Notes: generated from the letters alone by a model not told the origin. A stretch of 64,000 bases of DNA from JAAFHB01 sp942493325 (GCA_942493325.1 OW818689.1:6696001-6760000); one strand, 5' to 3'. Counted from the stretch's first letter, positions 36,901 to 46,629 are shown. Numbers and translations are program-made.

Positions 36901-38149
36901 TCTTTTGTGTTTTCCGGTCAAGATAATTAAGCCCTCCGCCATCGGTTCCGATCCATATATTGCCCCGCTGATCTTCAATGATCGCATTTATGTCGTTATT
37001 GCTAACACTGTTTTTATCCCCGGCCAGGTTTTTATAAATGCGGAATTTATTGATGTTTTTTTTATAAAAGTCCACCCCCTTTTTGGTCGATCCGAACCAC
37101 ACGATGCCTTCTTTGTCGCAATGGACATACGACAGACCATTTGAAGAGAGTTTTTGGTCATCAAAAGGTTGTGATTTTAAATTTTTGATACTCCAAAAAT
37201 TCTTATCCACAATAAATGCGCCTCCGCCATCTGCTGCAATCCAGATAAGGCCGTCAGTATTCTGGGTGATTGCGCCAATTCTTTTTAAATCTGCGGTTGG
37301 TGTAATGGTTTCTGAAAATCTGGTATCCCAGATCCCTTTATCAGGATGGAAGAGGTACAAACCGTACACGTTACCGACCCACAGATCATTAACGCGATCG
37401 ATGAACATACGGGTTATACTATTTGCAAGTTCATTTGATTTATCGGGGATTTTATATTTTTCGGTGCTTTTATCCTTTGTTCCATATTTAATGATAAACC
37501 CATTTTTTGAACTCATCCAAATATTTCCCGAATGATCCTCAACCATTGATGTGATTCCGTTGATCGGATCATGACAATCTGAAGTGTCGACGAGCAGGTG
37601 CTGAATAGAATCGGTAAGTGTAATGTACTGAAAGCAACCATTATTGGTACCAATCCATATATCACCTTTCTTGTCCGAAATCATCGAGTTGACATAAAAA
37701 ATGTCGACGCAGTTACTTGTGGTAGCCGATGAGTACTCAAAATTTGTAAATTCATAACTATTCCCGTCGAGAATGCTTATTCCGTGTGCGGTTCCTACCC
37801 ACAGATTACCTTTTTTATCCTCGGTAATGCTGTTGATATTATTATTAACGATTGAACTATTCCCGGTATTTTCGCTGGTGAATACCTCGAAATTTGAACC
37901 ATCAAACCGATTTAAACCGGCATTGGTACCAAACCACATAAATCCTTTTGAGTCGCGGTAAATGCAGTTGATTTGGTTTTGCGACAAACCGTTAATGACA
38001 TTGAGATGTGAAAAGACAAACCTGTTTTCCTGGCCGTTCAGTTGATTATTTGTCAGAAATAATCCCGGAATTGCGGCCATAACTATTCTGACCCCTAACC
38101 AGCGATAGTGTTCTAATAAAAAATGCTTTAAACGATTATATATGATCAT
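33971..38149 (-). CDS. Hybrid two-component system sensor-regulator (HTCS)
   Basis: This single protein of 1,392 residues senses glycan fragments in the periplasm and activates the polysaccharide locus. In order it has an N-terminal membrane/signal segment and a two-component regulator propeller with many DRKGNLWIGT-type repeats (~40-670). Next come a Y_Y_Y domain (~700-770) and a membrane helix (~785-810). The cytoplasmic part has a HisKA domain with phospho-acceptor His in FTNISHEFRTPL and an HATPase domain (LLSNAFKFTP, DTGIGIPE, GTGIGLSLV). It ends with a receiver whose phospho-acceptor Asp is in LIISDIMMPLMDG and a C-terminal AraC-type DNA-binding domain (~1285-1385). It is divergent from susC, as expected for a local regulator. 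Confidence 0.96.
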   Translation of the reverse strand: MIIYNRLKHFLLEHYRWLGVRIVMAAIPGLFLTNNQLNGQENRFVFSHLNVINGLSQNQINCIYRDSKGFMWFGTNAGLNRFDGSNFEVFTSENTGNSSIVNNNINSITEDKKGNLWVGTAHGISILDGNSYEFTNFEYSSATTSNCVDIFYVNSMISDKKGDIWIGTNNGCFQYITLTDSIQHLLVDTSDCHDPINGITSMVEDHSGNIWMSSKNGFIIKYGTKDKSTEKYKIPDKSNELANSITRMFIDRVNDLWVGNVYGLYLFHPDKGIWDTRFSETITPTADLKRIGAITQNTDGLIWIAADGGGAFIVDKNFWSIKNLKSQPFDDQKLSSNGLSYVHCDKEGIVWFGSTKKGVDFYKKNINKFRIYKNLAGDKNSVSNNDINAIIEDQRGNIWIGTDGGGLNYLDRKTQKISHLEVKNLSENSLSSNIIVSLYADHANKLWIGTYFGGLNKYDPITGQFTVYKYITGDTTSISDDRIYGICGDSLNNIWVGTLGRGLNRLDPATGKFKRINTGNSSVCFDFITSIYRDKKNILWISTTNGLSVYDNSTQTFRCFTNPQPDNNTISDNNVINCFEDSRGFFWICTKNGLNLLDRSKNLFRQFKTSDGLASNSVHGIVEDKNGNLWISSKNGISRFVLKNVQNIHSFDFTITNYNITDGLQGKEFNQSSALCTTDGEIYFGGPDGLNAFYPDEIKEDTTVAKMIFNDFRIFNKNVPYGQKYNHRILLDKPIFNTDKIILKYHENSFTIGFHSLTYFFPEKNNYAYKLDGFDNEWITCNGKNNSATYTNLSNGTYTFRVKELKNNSDGNEILLKIVVLPPFWKSWIAYIIYAILIFLVFILLRHLILVRERINNRIENERREAQHVHEIDSLKIKLFTNISHEFRTPLTLIMAPVEKLLINYKAQPEEKYLKLIEQNAKRLLQMVNQLLDFRKLEVQGFNFNPSFGDIVAFLRETVASFSNLSEQKHVELIFKTRIEELNTNFDKDKLEKIMFNLLSNAFKFTPGNGRVSVSLEMESAGINTHNEDISTNLVIKTEDTGIGIPEDKLEKIFTRFFQVDSSGQVEKGTGIGLSLVAEFVKLHNGEIFVTSEVGKGSCFTVLLPVNINGVATEISDSEEKINHYPIISPDDNNQQVSERPVLLIAEDNDDLRFYLKDNLLQYYQVHEASNGEEALKKIQKISPDLIISDIMMPLMDGIELCRRVKTDKTICHIPLILLTAKSSEQQQLEGISTGADDYITKPFNFQILEAKIANFINLRRNARLLFKNKLRIEPHEITVTSLDEQFMRKALDLVEKNMAVTDYSVETMSRDLGMSRTLLYKKILALTGKPPLEFLRSLRLKRAAMLLSKSQLNVSEIAFQVGFNDPKYFSKHFKNEFGVLPSKYVGKGFEI

Positions 38150-38607
38150 TGATCAGGCGTTTTTTACTAAGTAATCCGTTAGACTTTGATTTAATCAGTT
38201 TGGCAGTATTCAGGTTTTTTTTACAGAACCGGAATCCTGTGATAAAGATATTAATTAAAACTATTAAAACCGGCATATTTACAATTGACCCCCTCTCCCG
38301 AAACAATTGACACCCTTGTCGGGTACAAATTAGATGTTTTAATAAACAAACCATCCATTAAGGTCGTTCGTGTTTCTGTAAATTTGGATACATTTTTTAA
38401 CAGGCTTTAACTAAACATTCCATAATTGTTGTCATTATACATGAAGAATCGAAAACGCACTTATTTGTTTATGGAAGTGATGATCTACCTGATTATTATC
38501 TCTATTATTCTTGTCTTAATCAATAATTTATGAATTAAAAGCTTTAATATGACTAACAGAACATGGGTTTTCCGGGATCAGAGTATTAACTATTTATCTA
38601 ACATTTT
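38150..38607 (+). promoter_or_regulatory. Regulatory region between the HTCS gene and susC
   Basis: 458 bp of divergent intergenic DNA, the expected target of the AraC domain of the HTCS. A TAnnTTTG match (TAAATTTG) lies at 38379-38386, without a clear -33 box, and a 30-codon membrane microprotein frame lies at 38441-38533. No clear operator repeat was found. Confidence 0.5.
38441..38533 (+). CDS. Candidate 30-residue single-helix membrane microprotein
   Basis: ATG 38441 to TGA 38533 encodes a basic N terminus (MKNRKRTYLF) and a strongly hydrophobic helix (YLIIISIILVLI). It lies 55 bp after a TAAATTTG promoter-like box and 74 bp before susC, on the same strand. The composition is that of a real small membrane protein, but at this length chance cannot be excluded. 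No homolog is known to me. Confidence 0.35.
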   Translation: MKNRKRTYLFMEVMIYLIIISIILVLINNL

Positions 38608-41600
38608 ATGAAAAGTAAACTAATTTTTCTCTATTTATTAATTTTCTTATCCATGGGAGCATGGGGACAGAAAACAATCACAGGTAAAGTGACTGATTTC
38701 AGCAGTTCCGAATCCTTACCTGGAGTCAACGTGCTGGTCAAGGAGAACACCTCAATCGGTACTGTTACAGATATAGATGGTCGTTATACGATTACTGTTC
38801 CCGATGAAAAGACGACACTTACTTTCTCGTTTATTGGTTATACTTCCCAGGATGTTTTTGTTGGGAGACAGACCGTTCTTAATGTACGGATGAAGACTTC
38901 GGTACTTGAGCTTAGTGAAGTAGTATATATCGGTTATGGGACAATGAAAAAGAGCGACTTATCAGGTGCTTCGGTAACGGTAAGCGAAGCTAAAGTGAAG
39001 GGATCCATCAATTCGGGACTTGACCAGGCTTTGCAGGGACGTGCAGCCGGAGTAACCGCAGTCCGGACTTCGGGTCAGCCGGGTTCTTCCTCCTCAATTC
39101 GGATCAGGGGTACCTCTACATTGAACTCAGATGCTGAACCGTTATATGTGATTGACGGAGTCGCGATTTCGTCTTCACTTGGATCGGTTTATGATGTGGG
39201 TCTTGGAGCTGCCGGCGGTGGAGGAAAGACTGCATTTTCAGCGCTTTCAAGTATTAATCCATCCGACATCGAATCGATGGAAATCCTGAAAGATGCCTCG
39301 GCAACTGCTATTTACGGGTCACGGGGAGCGAACGGGGTTGTTCTGATCACAACAAAAAGGGGAAAAGCAAACGAAGCAAAATTCACTTATGAAGGATATT
39401 ATGGCATTCAGGAGCAGGTGGAACGGCTGAACGTGATGAATCTTCGTGAATTTGCCCAATATCAAAATGATCTGGCTGCTGAAACGAACGGAAAAGTACC
39501 CCGTGTTGATTTTGCAGATCCCTCATTGCTTGGTGCAGGAACCAATTGGCAGAACGAGATTTTCAGGACAGCTGCGATGCAAGAACATAACATTAAGGCA
39601 AGTGGTGGTTCGGACGCAACACAATATGCCCTTAGTGGTGGATATTTCAAACAAGATGGTACAGTAATAGGCTCATCCTTTAATCGTTACTCATTCAGGT
39701 CGAATATTGATACCGAGATGAAGAAATGGCTTAAAGTTGGCACAAGCCTGATGATCTCTTCTACCGAGGATCAAATCGGATTGTTTGATCAAACCGGTGG
39801 TATCATCCAAACTGCCGTCAAGCAAACGCCCGATGTTCCTGTGCGTAATTTCGACGGGACTTATGCCACTGCGGTAGGTGAAGGAGCAACAAGCCGTGTT
39901 AATCCAATTGCAAAAGCGCTCGATGAAGAGAACAGGATGACGCGTACCCGTTTGCTGGGAAATCTATATGGTCAGTTTAATATTATGAAAGGATTGAATT
40001 TCAGAACTGAGTTTGGAGGTGACATTGGATATACGAATGGTTATTCTTTCGCTCCTACTTTCAGATACGGAACTCAGGCCAACGACCAGAACAAAGCCAG
40101 TAAACGTTACAACCAGAATACTTCCTGGCAGTTCAAAAATTATTTCACCTATAATTTTAAGTTCCTTCAAGACCACAGTATCATTGCAATGTTAGGCCAG
40201 GAAGCCTCTGAATGGAAGTACGAAAATCTAAGCGGAGTATCGTCGTCGCTGCCGACCAATGATATTCACGAACCGGGTCTAGGCGATATTAAATCAATGT
40301 CTGTCGGATCAGGACGAGGTTCGGGAGCAATGAGCTCATACTTAACCCGTTTGGACTACAATTATAAAGAGAAGTATTTTTTTAAATTCACCTTTCGTGG
40401 TGATGGTTCTTCAAATTTCGGACCTAACAATCGTTGGGCTTATTTTCCATCTGTAGCTGGTTCGTGGAGAATTTCGGATGAGTTATTTATGTCATCGTTA
40501 AAAGATGTGATTAATAATGCCAAACTAAGAGTTAGCTGGGGACAAGCAGGAAACCAAAATATTGGTGGATACCGGTGGGGATCTGCTTTGGCTAAACTTC
40601 CGACAAATCTGGGCGCCGGATTTCGTGTTTCAAATTTTGCCAACCCAAGTATTATGTGGGAGACTTCAGAAACAACCAACTACGGTTTAGACTTATCTTT
40701 CTTTAACAGCAGAATTAATCTAACAGTTGAGGCGTACAAAAAAACTTCAAAAGACATGTTGATGCCAATGCAACTTCCATCCTACATGGGGACAAGCGGA
40801 AACCCGGCATTCAATATGAAATCACCCTGGGGAAACTTTGGCGAGATTCAAAACAAGGGGCTCGAAATATCGCTTTCCACACAGAACCTTACCAATCAAT
40901 TTAAATGGAATACCGACATGTCACTCACGTTCAACAGCAACAAGCTGGTCAATATTGGAACCTCAGATGCTAAATTATATGGTTATGCTCAGTGGTTCGA
41001 TTTAGTCACGGTTACTGAAGCGGGTCAGCCTATCGGCAATTTTTACGGTTACAAAGTAGCGGGTATCTACAAAGACAAACAAGATATCCTTGACAACCCA
41101 AAACCTGCCGGATATAAAGTGGATGCCAACGGCAATCCGGTTTTTAACCGCGACAATACGGTTTTCCCGGGTGATATAAAATTCCAGGATATCAGCGGAC
41201 CAAATGGCTTACCGGATAATGTAATCGATGAAAAAGACAGAACAGTTCTCGGTTCCTCGCAACCAAAATTTTCATACGGTATGACGAACACATTTTCGTA
41301 CAAAGGGATTGAGTTGACTGTTTTCATCATGGGTCAGTATGGAAATAAGTTGTTTAATTACTTTGGACGGAATATCAGTGATATGAGAAGTCAATGGGAC
41401 AATCAATTGCAAATTGTGACGGGAAGGGCAAAACTTGAAGCAATTGATCCTTCAATTACTTACCCGGCAAACGGATACAATAACTGGTACGAAGACATTA
41501 ATAATGTCAGGGTCAAAAATCCAGGGACAAATATTCCGCGTTCTCATTGGGCCGATCCTAATCAGAATACCAGGATGTCTGACAGGTACCTCGAGGATGG

Positions 41601-41844
41601 TTCTTTCCTTCGGATTAAGAATGTCAGCCTGGGTTATAATATTCCCGCGTCATTTACCAGCAAATATGGGATTCAGGCTTTGAAGGTCTATACCAACATT
41701 CAAAATCTTTACACTTTTACAAATTACACGGGATTCGATCCGGAAATCGGGCAGGATACGCTTGATCCCAATGTATATGGTCTTGATAATGGACGTTATC
41801 CTTCACCAAGAATCTTTACTTTTGGTATGAACATCACATTTTAA
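38608..41844 (+). CDS. SusC-family TonB-linked outer membrane glycan transporter
   Basis: This 1,078-residue protein has a signal peptide (~1-20, ending WGQ). A carboxypeptidase-regulatory-like domain follows (~22-105, ITGKVTDFSSSESLPGVNVL), then the plug (~110-240, with SIRIRGTSTLN and LYVIDGV) and a 22-strand barrel ending in TFGMNITF. The TonB-box region is near VVYIGYGTMKKSDLSG. It imports oligosaccharides captured by the SusD lipoprotein encoded 18 bp downstream. Expression is probably controlled by the divergent HTCS. Confidence 0.97.
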   Translation: MKSKLIFLYLLIFLSMGAWGQKTITGKVTDFSSSESLPGVNVLVKENTSIGTVTDIDGRYTITVPDEKTTLTFSFIGYTSQDVFVGRQTVLNVRMKTSVLELSEVVYIGYGTMKKSDLSGASVTVSEAKVKGSINSGLDQALQGRAAGVTAVRTSGQPGSSSSIRIRGTSTLNSDAEPLYVIDGVAISSSLGSVYDVGLGAAGGGGKTAFSALSSINPSDIESMEILKDASATAIYGSRGANGVVLITTKRGKANEAKFTYEGYYGIQEQVERLNVMNLREFAQYQNDLAAETNGKVPRVDFADPSLLGAGTNWQNEIFRTAAMQEHNIKASGGSDATQYALSGGYFKQDGTVIGSSFNRYSFRSNIDTEMKKWLKVGTSLMISSTEDQIGLFDQTGGIIQTAVKQTPDVPVRNFDGTYATAVGEGATSRVNPIAKALDEENRMTRTRLLGNLYGQFNIMKGLNFRTEFGGDIGYTNGYSFAPTFRYGTQANDQNKASKRYNQNTSWQFKNYFTYNFKFLQDHSIIAMLGQEASEWKYENLSGVSSSLPTNDIHEPGLGDIKSMSVGSGRGSGAMSSYLTRLDYNYKEKYFFKFTFRGDGSSNFGPNNRWAYFPSVAGSWRISDELFMSSLKDVINNAKLRVSWGQAGNQNIGGYRWGSALAKLPTNLGAGFRVSNFANPSIMWETSETTNYGLDLSFFNSRINLTVEAYKKTSKDMLMPMQLPSYMGTSGNPAFNMKSPWGNFGEIQNKGLEISLSTQNLTNQFKWNTDMSLTFNSNKLVNIGTSDAKLYGYAQWFDLVTVTEAGQPIGNFYGYKVAGIYKDKQDILDNPKPAGYKVDANGNPVFNRDNTVFPGDIKFQDISGPNGLPDNVIDEKDRTVLGSSQPKFSYGMTNTFSYKGIELTVFIMGQYGNKLFNYFGRNISDMRSQWDNQLQIVTGRAKLEAIDPSITYPANGYNNWYEDINNVRVKNPGTNIPRSHWADPNQNTRMSDRYLEDGSFLRIKNVSLGYNIPASFTSKYGIQALKVYTNIQNLYTFTNYTGFDPEIGQDTLDPNVYGLDNGRYPSPRIFTFGMNITF

Positions 41845-41862
41845 TCGAAATAACTTAACAAT

Positions 41863-43542
41863 ATGAGAAATTTATATAAATCCAAAAAGATAATTGCACT
41901 CATTGTTCTATTATTCTTCGGCTTTTCATGCAGCCAGGAGTTTTTGAACCGTCCACCTGAGGATGCTTATACGACTGATAGTTTTTACAATACCGACGAT
42001 CAACTTTACCAGGTAGCCAATCCGCTTTATGGAGGTGTTTGGTTTGACTACCAGCGTGCATTCCTCGCTGTTGGTGATGCGATGTCCGGTAATGCGAATA
42101 AAGGGGGAACCGATCCTTTCTTTAGCTTTTCTGTAACAGGATCAACAACGGATATTTTGAATGCATCTAATTCAGTCTGGACAGCTGTTGCTTATTGTAA
42201 CAGTGTGATTGAAAATGTAACTGAAAAGAGTGGCCCTAATTGTAGTGTGGCTGCTAAAAATGCCGTGATAGGTGAGGCAATGATCTGGAAAGCAATGGCT
42301 TATTTCTACCTGGTTCGTATGTTTCATGATGTTCCGATTATTCACAGCAATTCTAAACTCATTGCTGACGGAACTTCTACTACGGTGATGAAAAACCCTG
42401 CCGCTGATGTATATGAATATGTTACCAGAATTCTCATTCAATCAGCAGATTTGTTACCAACTCAGGGTTTGCCTGGCAGAATCAATAAGTGGACCGCTTA
42501 TGGTTTGCTTTCAAAAGTTTACCTCAGCCGTTCAGGTCTGGGTAAAAGCGGAACACGCGATCAGGGAGATCTTGATAAAGCAAAATTGTATGCAGGTAAA
42601 GTAATCAATGAGAGTGGTTTGAAACTTGCTGGAAATTATTTCGACCTTTTTTCAATATCAAAAGGAAACAGGAATCCGGAGAACCTGCTTTCATGGCATT
42701 GGGTGGTTGCATCAGACTGGGGTCCGCAGAATGCCATGCAGGCTGACCTTGCCGTGCAAAACTTTACAGGACATGGCGACGGATGGGGAACCTGGTCCGG
42801 TCCATCTATCGACCTGATGAATGCCTTTGGAGAAGATGCCCATAGCCTGATTCGTAAAAATGAAGACGTCCGCAGGAAAGCAACCATGATGATGTACGGC
42901 GACCGTTATATGAACTGGTGGAGAAACAAAGGTGGATTTCTTTGCGACTGGTCAAGCGACGGAGTGTTCGCGAGTCCGACAGGTGCCTTTGCAGTGAAAC
43001 ACATCGTGGGGAGTAAGGAAGATCATATGGCTGAAACAGGGGGTATACCATCTGACTTTATGAAGACAAGCCTGAGTACTCATCTACTCAGACTGGCTGA
43101 TGTATATTTGATTTATGCTGAAGCATTTCTTCCAAATGTCAGTTCAACAACTTCAAATGCGGATGCTTTGCTCGCATACAATAAAGTGCGTGCCCGGTCA
43201 ATATCAAATTGGGTTCCAGCTACCTCAATTTCATTCATGGATGTGTTTAAAGAGCGTCGCCTCGAATTAGCGTATGAAGGAGATAACTGGTATGATTTTG
43301 TTCGTCTTCACTATTACGAACCACAATTGGCAATCAGTTTACTCGCACAACAGGAGAGAGGTTCCTATAACGGGTTAGGCGCTTACTATCGGGATAACAG
43401 CCAGGTTATTACGCTTAACAGTAAGAAGTTTACACCTGTGGATGCAACCTTCAAATTACCCTTCCCGGAGGTCGACATCTCTATTAATCCGAACTTATTA
43501 AAAGAACCGGTGCCGTTTGACTTTTCGATCATGGATAAATAG
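41863..43542 (+). CDS. SusD-family starch-binding-like outer membrane lipoprotein
   Basis: This 559-residue protein has a lipoprotein signal with lipidated Cys23 (LFFGFSCSQEF). The opening FLNRPPEDAYTTDSFYNT, the TPR-like helical core (AIGEAMIWKAMAYFYLVRMF-type segment) and the C-terminal FKERRLELAYEGDNWYDFVR motif are diagnostic of SusD/RagB. It forms a lid on the SusC barrel and binds the glycan. It lies 18 bp after susC and 22 bp before the glycan-binding protein gene. Confidence 0.96.
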   Translation: MRNLYKSKKIIALIVLLFFGFSCSQEFLNRPPEDAYTTDSFYNTDDQLYQVANPLYGGVWFDYQRAFLAVGDAMSGNANKGGTDPFFSFSVTGSTTDILNASNSVWTAVAYCNSVIENVTEKSGPNCSVAAKNAVIGEAMIWKAMAYFYLVRMFHDVPIIHSNSKLIADGTSTTVMKNPAADVYEYVTRILIQSADLLPTQGLPGRINKWTAYGLLSKVYLSRSGLGKSGTRDQGDLDKAKLYAGKVINESGLKLAGNYFDLFSISKGNRNPENLLSWHWVVASDWGPQNAMQADLAVQNFTGHGDGWGTWSGPSIDLMNAFGEDAHSLIRKNEDVRRKATMMMYGDRYMNWWRNKGGFLCDWSSDGVFASPTGAFAVKHIVGSKEDHMAETGGIPSDFMKTSLSTHLLRLADVYLIYAEAFLPNVSSTTSNADALLAYNKVRARSISNWVPATSISFMDVFKERRLELAYEGDNWYDFVRLHYYEPQLAISLLAQQERGSYNGLGAYYRDNSQVITLNSKKFTPVDATFKLPFPEVDISINPNLLKEPVPFDFSIMDK

Positions 43543-43564
43543 GTTCACTATAAAACGTAAAAAA

Positions 43565-44731
43565 ATGAAAAACAATACTATTTTTAAAAAAGTTGCATCT
43601 GCAATAGTTGTACTACTTATCCTTATTACAGGAATTACGTTTAACTCCTGTACAAAGGAGGATGACGGCGGAGTAACTCCTTTAATCACAAAATTCAGGG
43701 TTGTTGAAAAAGATTCTGCGATTACTGCCGGGGCTTTTGGACTTACAATTGCTGTTATCGGACAAAATCTTGAAGACGTGCAGGAGGTCTGGTTTAACGA
43801 TTTGAAAGCAGCTTTAAACCCCAATTTTGTAACTTCGACAAATATCATTTGCGCAATTCCCAATAAACTTCCTTCTCAAATTACCAATAAGATTAAGCTG
43901 GTAACCAAAAGCGGACTTGAATATACAGCTGATTTTAAGGTGATTTTACCAAAACCTGTAGTCACAGGTCTTTACAATGAAATGGCCGAACCCGGCAGCA
44001 TGACGAAGGTGCTCGGAAGCGCGTTCTATTTTATCAGCGAAGTCAAATTCGGTAATTTACCGGCCACTATACTGGAGTTTAATGACAAAGAGATCGCTCT
44101 GACTGTTCCCGCCGGCGCCGTAGCAGGTTCATTAATTACAGTCACTGGCGAAGGGGGAACAGTGGTTTCTACCTTCAAATACAAAGATGCCGGACTATGG
44201 CTCTTTGATTTCGACAAGGCAGCGACAGGATGGGGATCAATCGCCTGTTGGGGTGGGATGAAAATGAGATCAGATGCCGAGTCAATTAACAATGCTTATG
44301 GTTATATCGAAGGGACCGATCTTCCTCCAAGCAGCTGGAACAACGATTGGGTTACTTCAACATGCTGGTACGATTATGGATATACTAATGTTGATTTTTC
44401 GAAGAAGGTGTTAAAATTCGAAATTAAGGCCAAAGAACCATGGGTGTGGAGCGATGCGATCAGTTCAGCAGCACAGGCTGGTCTTGTGATCACGATTAAC
44501 GGAGGTAAAACTTTTACCTATATTCCCCAGGAACAATTGGCTTATCGTACCGGAGGTTTTACAACCAATGGCTGGATGACCGTAACGATCCCGATGTCTT
44601 CTTTTGGAATAGGAGTGACTTCGATCACAGATTTTCAATTAGTATTTAAAACGAACAAACAGGTTTACAGTAAATTTGCTACTTTTTTAGACAATTTCAG
44701 AATTTGCACCCCGATTATTCCGGCACCATGA
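43565..44731 (+). CDS. Surface glycan-binding lipoprotein with IPT/TIG-like domain
   Basis: The start is placed at ATG 43565, giving a lipoprotein signal with Cys29 (TFNSCTKEDDGG); an in-frame ATG 16 codons upstream overlaps the susD end and is unlikely. The protein is 388 residues. Residues ~40-210 form IPT/TIG-like folds (FGLTIAVIGQNLEDVQEVWF; GSMTKVLGSAFYFISEVKFG). The C-terminal half (WLFDFDKAATGWGSIACWGG ... FATFLDNFRIC) resembles the xyloglucan-binding-type C-terminal domain of SusE-position proteins. Its position after SusCD supports a role in surface capture of polysaccharide. Confidence 0.85.
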   Translation: MKNNTIFKKVASAIVVLLILITGITFNSCTKEDDGGVTPLITKFRVVEKDSAITAGAFGLTIAVIGQNLEDVQEVWFNDLKAALNPNFVTSTNIICAIPNKLPSQITNKIKLVTKSGLEYTADFKVILPKPVVTGLYNEMAEPGSMTKVLGSAFYFISEVKFGNLPATILEFNDKEIALTVPAGAVAGSLITVTGEGGTVVSTFKYKDAGLWLFDFDKAATGWGSIACWGGMKMRSDAESINNAYGYIEGTDLPPSSWNNDWVTSTCWYDYGYTNVDFSKKVLKFEIKAKEPWVWSDAISSAAQAGLVITINGGKTFTYIPQEQLAYRTGGFTTNGWMTVTIPMSSFGIGVTSITDFQLVFKTNKQVYSKFATFLDNFRICTPIIPAP

Positions 44732-44751
44732 TATTGAAATTTATGCATGTT

Positions 44752-44788
44752 AAGAAAGACTGTTCCGAATTTCGGGGCAGCCTTTCTT
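44752..44788 (+). terminator. Hairpin between the glycan-binding protein and hydrolase genes
   Basis: A long imperfect stem (AAGAAAGACTGTTCCGAA with TTCGGGGCAGCCTTTCTT) has only a short T tail. It may attenuate transcription of the hydrolase relative to susCD. Confidence 0.6.
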
Positions 44789-44825
44789 TTATCAGGCATA
44801 TTCACCGTTAAGCTTCACCTCACTC

Positions 44826-46539
44826 ATGAAAAAGTTCTGCAAACGATTTATCATTTTTCTTTTTTTTTGGCCTGTTACTTTGTCCGGTTTCGTGTAAGAA
44901 AAGCCGGGTGATTCCGCCTGTTCAGCCACCCGGGGACCCGGTCATCGAGACCCCGAATGAAGTTGCGGATCTTCCATTTGGAGCCTGGGTATCCAAAAGC
45001 GTGGTTTTACCTCCGGATTATGATGAAGTCGCACAAACTTTAGGTTTGAAAACGGCAGACATATCTGTGAATTTTTCAAAACGAATCACCAAAGTATCGA
45101 AATACGTTTACGGAAACAATGCCAATTGTTACACCGGCTGGATGCAAAATGATGCTGCACTGATGCACAATATTGATCAATTAAAAATGGGGCTCATGCG
45201 TATTCCGGGAGGTAGTCTTTCGGATGTTTATTTCTGGAACAGGAAAGGAATTTATGAGAATTATGCAATTAAATCTTACGATCCTCCGATTACAGATATT
45301 CCGTCATCGATTGAACCTTGGCCAGGGAAAAGAGTGCAGGATTTCGAGAGCTGGTCGATGGGGATTGACCAGTATTACCAGATGATGCAGGCAACCGCGG
45401 CAACCGGAATGGTTACCGTGAATTATGGATATGCCCGTTACGGAACAGGCAGCAACCCGGTTTCACAGGCGGCACACCTGGCAGCCGACTGGGTGCGTCA
45501 TGATAACGGAAAAAGCAAATTCTGGGAGATTGGTAACGAAGTATTTGGATCGTGGGAAGCAGGTTATGAAATAGATCAGACACTCAATAAAGACGATCAG
45601 CCTAAGCGGATAACCGGTGATTTGTATGGAAAACATGTGCTTATTTATATCGATTCCATGAAGCAGGCAGCACGTCAGATTGGGAAAGAAATCTACATCG
45701 GTGCCGTTTGTCTTGAGGAGAGTGGTTCGGGAATGGCGAACTGGAATAAAGAGGTCATCGCAAGGGTAGGAGATAAGATCGATTTTTATATCATTCATTC
45801 CTACTTCACCCCTTATAAGGTAAATTCTCCTCCCGATGTAATACTCAATTCTCCTTTAAGAATTGCCGGATATAAAGCCTATTTACAAACAGAGCTGGCT
45901 GTTCAGGGCAAGCCCATTTTACCGGTGTTTCTTACCGAATGGAACATCTTTACCGAAGGATCAAAACAACAGGTCTCGTTTGTTAACGGGATGCATGCAA
46001 CCCTCGTACTCGGTGAGCTGATTAAAAATAAGTTTGAGGCCGGTGTTCGTTGGGATCTTGCCAACGGATGGGCCGAGGGAAATGATCATGGGTTGTTTTC
46101 GACAGGCGACGAACCCGGAGTTGCAAAATATGCAGCCCGGCCTGCCTTTTATTACCTGTATTATTTTCAGAAATATTTTGGCGATATGATGGTTGAGGCG
46201 ACTTCAACCAGCAGCAATATAGTGGCCTATGCTTCTCAATTTACTTCTGGTGAGGCCGGTATTGTGATTGTCAACAAAAATTCCATTGAACAGGTAGTTG
46301 AACTGAACCTTAAAAATTTCAAACCCGGCAGCAGGTACTACACCTATACATTAACGGGTGGAACCGATAACGGAAATTTTTCACGCAAGGTGTATGTTAA
46401 TGGCGTTACGACAACAACGGCAGGTGGAGGTCCTGAAAATTACGAATCGATCAGGGCTAAATCTACAATCATAAATGGCAATATTAGACTGCATCTGCCA
46501 AAATATTCAGTAGTTCACCTTGTTGTTGAGAAAAAATGA
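44826..46539 (+). CDS. Clan GH-A-like glycoside hydrolase lipoprotein, signal peptide out of frame
   Basis: From 44908 (GTG) to the stop the frame encodes 543 residues. Motifs are MGLMRIPGGSLSDVYFW, the acid/base strand FWEIGNEVFGSWEAG, the nucleophile strand VFLTEWNIF, and a C-terminal beta domain. This fits a clan GH-A (beta/alpha)8 hydrolase; the exact family is not certain (GH44-, GH51- or GH39-like). An ATG at 44826 begins a lipoprotein signal (MKKFCKRFIIFLFF) that runs out of frame at a T9 run (44860-44868). Removing one T joins it to GLLLCPVSCKKS with a lipobox Cys23. As written, no export signal is in frame. It is probably the locus enzyme that cuts polysaccharide at the cell surface. 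Confidence 0.82.
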
Positions 46540-46629
46540 CTGACAACTTTATGACGGACATAACTGGGCAAACAGATCAGTGTCATCATAGTTCTAATTT
46601 TTATCCGTGTCCATCTGTCACCCATAATT

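Noticed and set aside
35000..37961. Long plus-strand frames opposite the HTCS gene
   Set aside because: Antisense shadows of the hybrid sensor coding sequence; no domains or start signals.
43517..43564. Upstream start for the glycan-binding lipoprotein
   Set aside because: It overlaps the susD end and would put 16 extra residues before the lipoprotein signal.
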